From Planctomycetota bacterium (GTDB taxonomy: Bacteria > Planctomycetota > B15-G4): a stretch of DNA of 7,303 nucleotides. The stretch lies in assembly GCA_003644265.1 (NCBI GenBank), contig QNBX01000196.1, positions 1 through 7,303 on the forward strand. The letters are read 5' to 3'. The notes under the pieces are model-generated. The model was given only the letters and a program-made list of their open reading frames with translations, did no database searches and was not told where the DNA came from. Position numbers and translations under genes: made by a program. The first letter of the stretch is position 1. Every line of letters starts with the position of its first letter. Shown in pieces: positions 5,395 to 7,303 of this stretch.

Positions 5395-6592
5395 TCCCGA
5401 ACGGCGCAACGCAGGCGGCCTGCGCGCGCAGCGAGGCCAGCCCCGGGCACCGGGCCCGGCTCCGGAGCGCGCTTCGGAGCGTGCGATCGAGCCACTGCCT
5501 GATTTGCGTCCAGACGAGCAGCTGTCCTCGCTCCGGACCCGCAGCCCGAGCCGGCGCGAGCTGCTGGCGCTGGGCATCGGCGCCTTCGTGGTGGCGGGCC
5601 TGCCGCTCGCCGCGCGGCGAGGGCGACGGCTGCTGCGTCGCACGCTGCCGGTGATGGGCACGCTGGCCGAGCTGGCCGTGGTGCATGACGATCCGCAGCG
5701 CGCGCGCGCCGCCCTCGAGGCCGCCTTGGATGAGCTGCGCTTCGTCGAGCGACGCATGTCGCGCTTCTCGCCGGACTCCGACGTGGGACGCGCCAACGCG
5801 GGCGCCGCGCTCGCGCCGGTGCAGCTCTCACCCGAGACGGGGCAGGTGCTGTCCTGCGCCCTGCACATGGCGCGGGCGACGGCCGGCGCCTTCGATCCCT
5901 GCCTGGGTCGGCTGACCCAGCTCTGGGACGTCACGCGCCGGCGCGAGCCGCCCGCGGCGGAGCAGCTGTCGCGCTTTGCGGACCGGCACCTGTTCCGGTC
6001 GCTGGAGCTGGGCGGCGGCGCGTCGGCTCCGAGCGTGCGTTTCTCTGACGCGGACGTCGCCATCGACCTGGGCGGCATCGCCAAGGGCTACGGCGTGGAC
6101 CGCGCGGTGGCGGCGCTGCGCGCCCACGGCATCCGCGACGGCCTGGTGAACGTGGGCGGCGACCTCTACGTCCTGGGCCGCTCGCGCGACGGCGACCTTT
6201 GGCGCGTGGGCGTGCGCTCGCCGGGCGATCCCACGCAGCTGAGCCACACGCTGCACCTGGGCGACGCCGCGGTGGCCACCTCGGGCGACTACGCGCGGGG
6301 TTTCTCGCACGCCGGGCGCCGCTACCACCATCTGCTGGACGTGCACGCGGCGGCGCCACGTCGCGCCGAGGAACACAGCCTGACCGTGGTCGCCGAGCGC
6401 TGCATGACGGCGGACGCTGCGGCTACGGCCGCCTTCGGCCTGCCCGCGCACGAGGCCCGCGCGTTGCTCGCGAGCTGTGCGCCCGGCGCGATGCTCGCCA
6501 CGCCGGACGCAAGCCGCGTCAACCCAGGCGCGCCCGCTCGACGCTCGCATCTGTCCGACGTCACTCATCCCCACAGCTCGGAGTCGATCTGA
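5381..6592 (+). CDS. apbE: FAD:protein FMN transferase (ApbE) with Tat-like signal
   Basis: ApbE splits FAD and attaches FMN to Thr in [S/T]GAT-type motifs of RnfG/NqrC and RnfD/NqrB, using Mg2+, outside the cytoplasmic membrane. The 403-residue product carries family motifs in order: VMGTLAEL at 91-98, RFSPDSDVGRAN at 128-139, and GAFDPCLGRL at 169-178. IDLGGIAKGYGVDRAV follows at 228-243, NVGGDLYVLG at 257-266, VATSGDYARGF at 298-308, and CMTADAAATAAF at 341-352 with the metal-binding Asp/Thr. The usual DPxTGxP loop after YHHLLD is changed to DVHAAAPRR (320-328). The N-terminus has about 55 Pro/Arg/Glu-rich residues, then SPSRRELLALGIGAFVVAG (55-73), a twin-arginine signal, instead of the lipoprotein signal of many ApbE proteins. 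The ATG is picked for its ribosome binding site and its short 14-base overlap with the small gene. The natural targets are RnfG Thr184 and RnfD Thr175, encoded in the same operon. Confidence 0.94.
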   Translation: MHAADPERRNAGGLRAQRGQPRAPGPAPERASERAIEPLPDLRPDEQLSSLRTRSPSRRELLALGIGAFVVAGLPLAARRGRRLLRRTLPVMGTLAELAVVHDDPQRARAALEAALDELRFVERRMSRFSPDSDVGRANAGAALAPVQLSPETGQVLSCALHMARATAGAFDPCLGRLTQLWDVTRRREPPAAEQLSRFADRHLFRSLELGGGASAPSVRFSDADVAIDLGGIAKGYGVDRAVAALRAHGIRDGLVNVGGDLYVLGRSRDGDLWRVGVRSPGDPTQLSHTLHLGDAAVATSGDYARGFSHAGRRYHHLLDVHAAAPRRAEEHSLTVVAERCMTADAAATAAFGLPAHEARALLASCAPGAMLATPDASRVNPGAPARRSHLSDVTHPHSSESI

Positions 6593-7303
6593 TGGCCGCG
6601 ACCTCAGGCGTACACGTTGCCCCGGCGCATGCATGCGCTCCCCTGGTGGGGGCCGAGACGCGCCTGCTGATGATCGTGGGGGGCTTCGGTTGCGGCAAGA
6701 CCGAGGTCGCGGTGAACCTCGCGCTGCAGCTTGCGCGCGGCGGGCGCTGCGTGCGCGTCGCCGATCTCGACCTGGTCAACCCATACTTCCGCTGCCGCGA
6801 GGCGCGCGAGCTGATGGAGCGCCACGGCGTGGGCGTGGTGGCGCCGTCCGGTCCCAAGGCCTGGTCCGACCTGCCCATCGTGCTGCCGGAGATCGCGGGC
6901 ATGCTGCGGCCGGCGGGCGACACGCTCTCGCTCTTCGACGTGGGCGGCGACGACGTGGGGGCGCGCTCGCTGGCGGCGCTGCGTCCCATGATCGCGGAGG
7001 GTAGCTATGAGCTGTGGCAGGTGATCAATGCCAAGCGCCCCTTCTCCGATTCGGTCGAGCGCTGCGCCGAGATGCGCGCCTCCATCGAGCAGGCCTCGCG
7101 CCTGAGCGTGACCGGGTTGCTGGTGAACAGCCACCTGATCGAGCTGACCACGCCGCAGATCGTGCTGCAGGGCCTGCGCCTGGGACGGGAGGTCGCGGCC
7201 CAGCAGGGTCTGCCGTTGCGCTGCGTGGCCGTGATGGACGAGCTGGCCGACGACCCCGCGCTGAACGAACTCGACGCGCCGCTGCTGAGGATGACGCGCC
7301 ACA
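6592..7303 (+). CDS. CobQ/CobB/MinD/ParA-like P-loop ATPase (3' partial)
   Basis: The reading frame stays open to the right edge, giving the first 237 residues. The ATG shares its A with the apbE stop (TGATG); GGAG at 6580-6583 is the ribosome binding site. After about 22 variable residues comes the Walker A loop VGGFGCGKTEVAVNLAL (29-45). Next are ADLDLVNPYFRCREARELM, a switch-like Asp segment, and then LFDVGGDDVGARSLAAL, the Walker B/DxxG region. LLVNSH and the final VMDELADDPALNELDAP fit a nucleotide-binding SIMIBI fold. The pattern DLDxVNPYFRxRE plus DVGGDDVGA is one I associate with a conserved ATPase encoded beside 2-oxoacid:ferredoxin oxidoreductase genes, often labelled CobQ or ParA-like, with unknown function. 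A role in partitioning or cobalamin synthesis is not supported by this context; cofactor or Fe-S assembly for the oxidoreductase is only a guess. The fold is secure and the function unknown. Confidence 0.85.
   Translation, partial: MAATSGVHVAPAHACAPLVGAETRLLMIVGGFGCGKTEVAVNLALQLARGGRCVRVADLDLVNPYFRCREARELMERHGVGVVAPSGPKAWSDLPIVLPEIAGMLRPAGDTLSLFDVGGDDVGARSLAALRPMIAEGSYELWQVINAKRPFSDSVERCAEMRASIEQASRLSVTGLLVNSHLIELTTPQIVLQGLRLGREVAAQQGLPLRCVAVMDELADDPALNELDAPLLRMTRH

Noticed and set aside
4091..5686. 531-codon open frame on the - strand opposite rnfE, rnfA and the start of apbE
   Set aside because: It spans several real genes, has Arg/Gln/Ala-rich content and no recognisable motif; it is a composition artefact.
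6592..7303. ParA-type plasmid partition or cobyric acid synthase gene
   Set aside because: The P-loop fold is shared, but there is no parB, parS or cobalamin gene nearby, and the DVGGDDVGA and NPYFRCRE stretches point to a separate family.

Overview
This window is wholly coding on the + strand, very GC-rich, and gap-free: eight complete or partial genes are joined by overlaps of 1 to 14 bases. It holds an Rnf-type ion-pumping electron transport operon in the order rnfC-rnfD-rnfG-rnfE-rnfA, followed by a small Cys/His-rich membrane protein and an ApbE flavin transferase. A ferredoxin-domain oxidoreductase precedes the block and a P-loop ATPase follows it; both run off the window. The composition and gene set suggest a high-GC Gram-negative bacterium with an anaerobic or facultatively anaerobic metabolism. 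A Myxococcota or other deltaproteobacterial-type lineage is possible, but this is a guess because no taxonomic marker is present.

Layout: positions 2-889 are the C-terminal part of a protein resembling a pyruvate/2-oxoacid:ferredoxin oxidoreductase, ending in a single-cluster ferredoxin-like domain. Positions 882-5179 carry rnfC (NADH-side Fe-S flavoprotein), rnfD (membrane flavin carrier), rnfG (periplasmic covalent-FMN subunit), and rnfE and rnfA (paired membrane subunits sharing a Cys-ligated Fe site). Positions 5176-5394 encode a 72-residue protein with one membrane helix and a Cys/His-rich tail. Positions 5381-6592 encode ApbE with a Tat-like signal. From 6592 to the end lies a CobQ/MinD/ParA-like ATPase of a type I associate with 2-oxoacid:ferredoxin oxidoreductase loci.

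The genes read as one functional unit. An oxoacid oxidoreductase would reduce ferredoxin, the Rnf complex would pass those electrons to NAD+ (or the reverse) while moving H+ or Na+, and ApbE would attach FMN to RnfG and RnfD. The Cys-rich small protein may help to load the RnfA/RnfE metal centre, as NqrM does in the related Na+-NQR.

The main anomaly is that rnfB, the subunit that normally takes electrons from ferredoxin and commonly follows rnfA, is not in this window. The Cys-rich small gene stands in its place, and a ferredoxin-tailed oxidoreductase is translationally coupled to rnfC. No promoter, terminator, RNA gene, CRISPR array or mobile element was seen.
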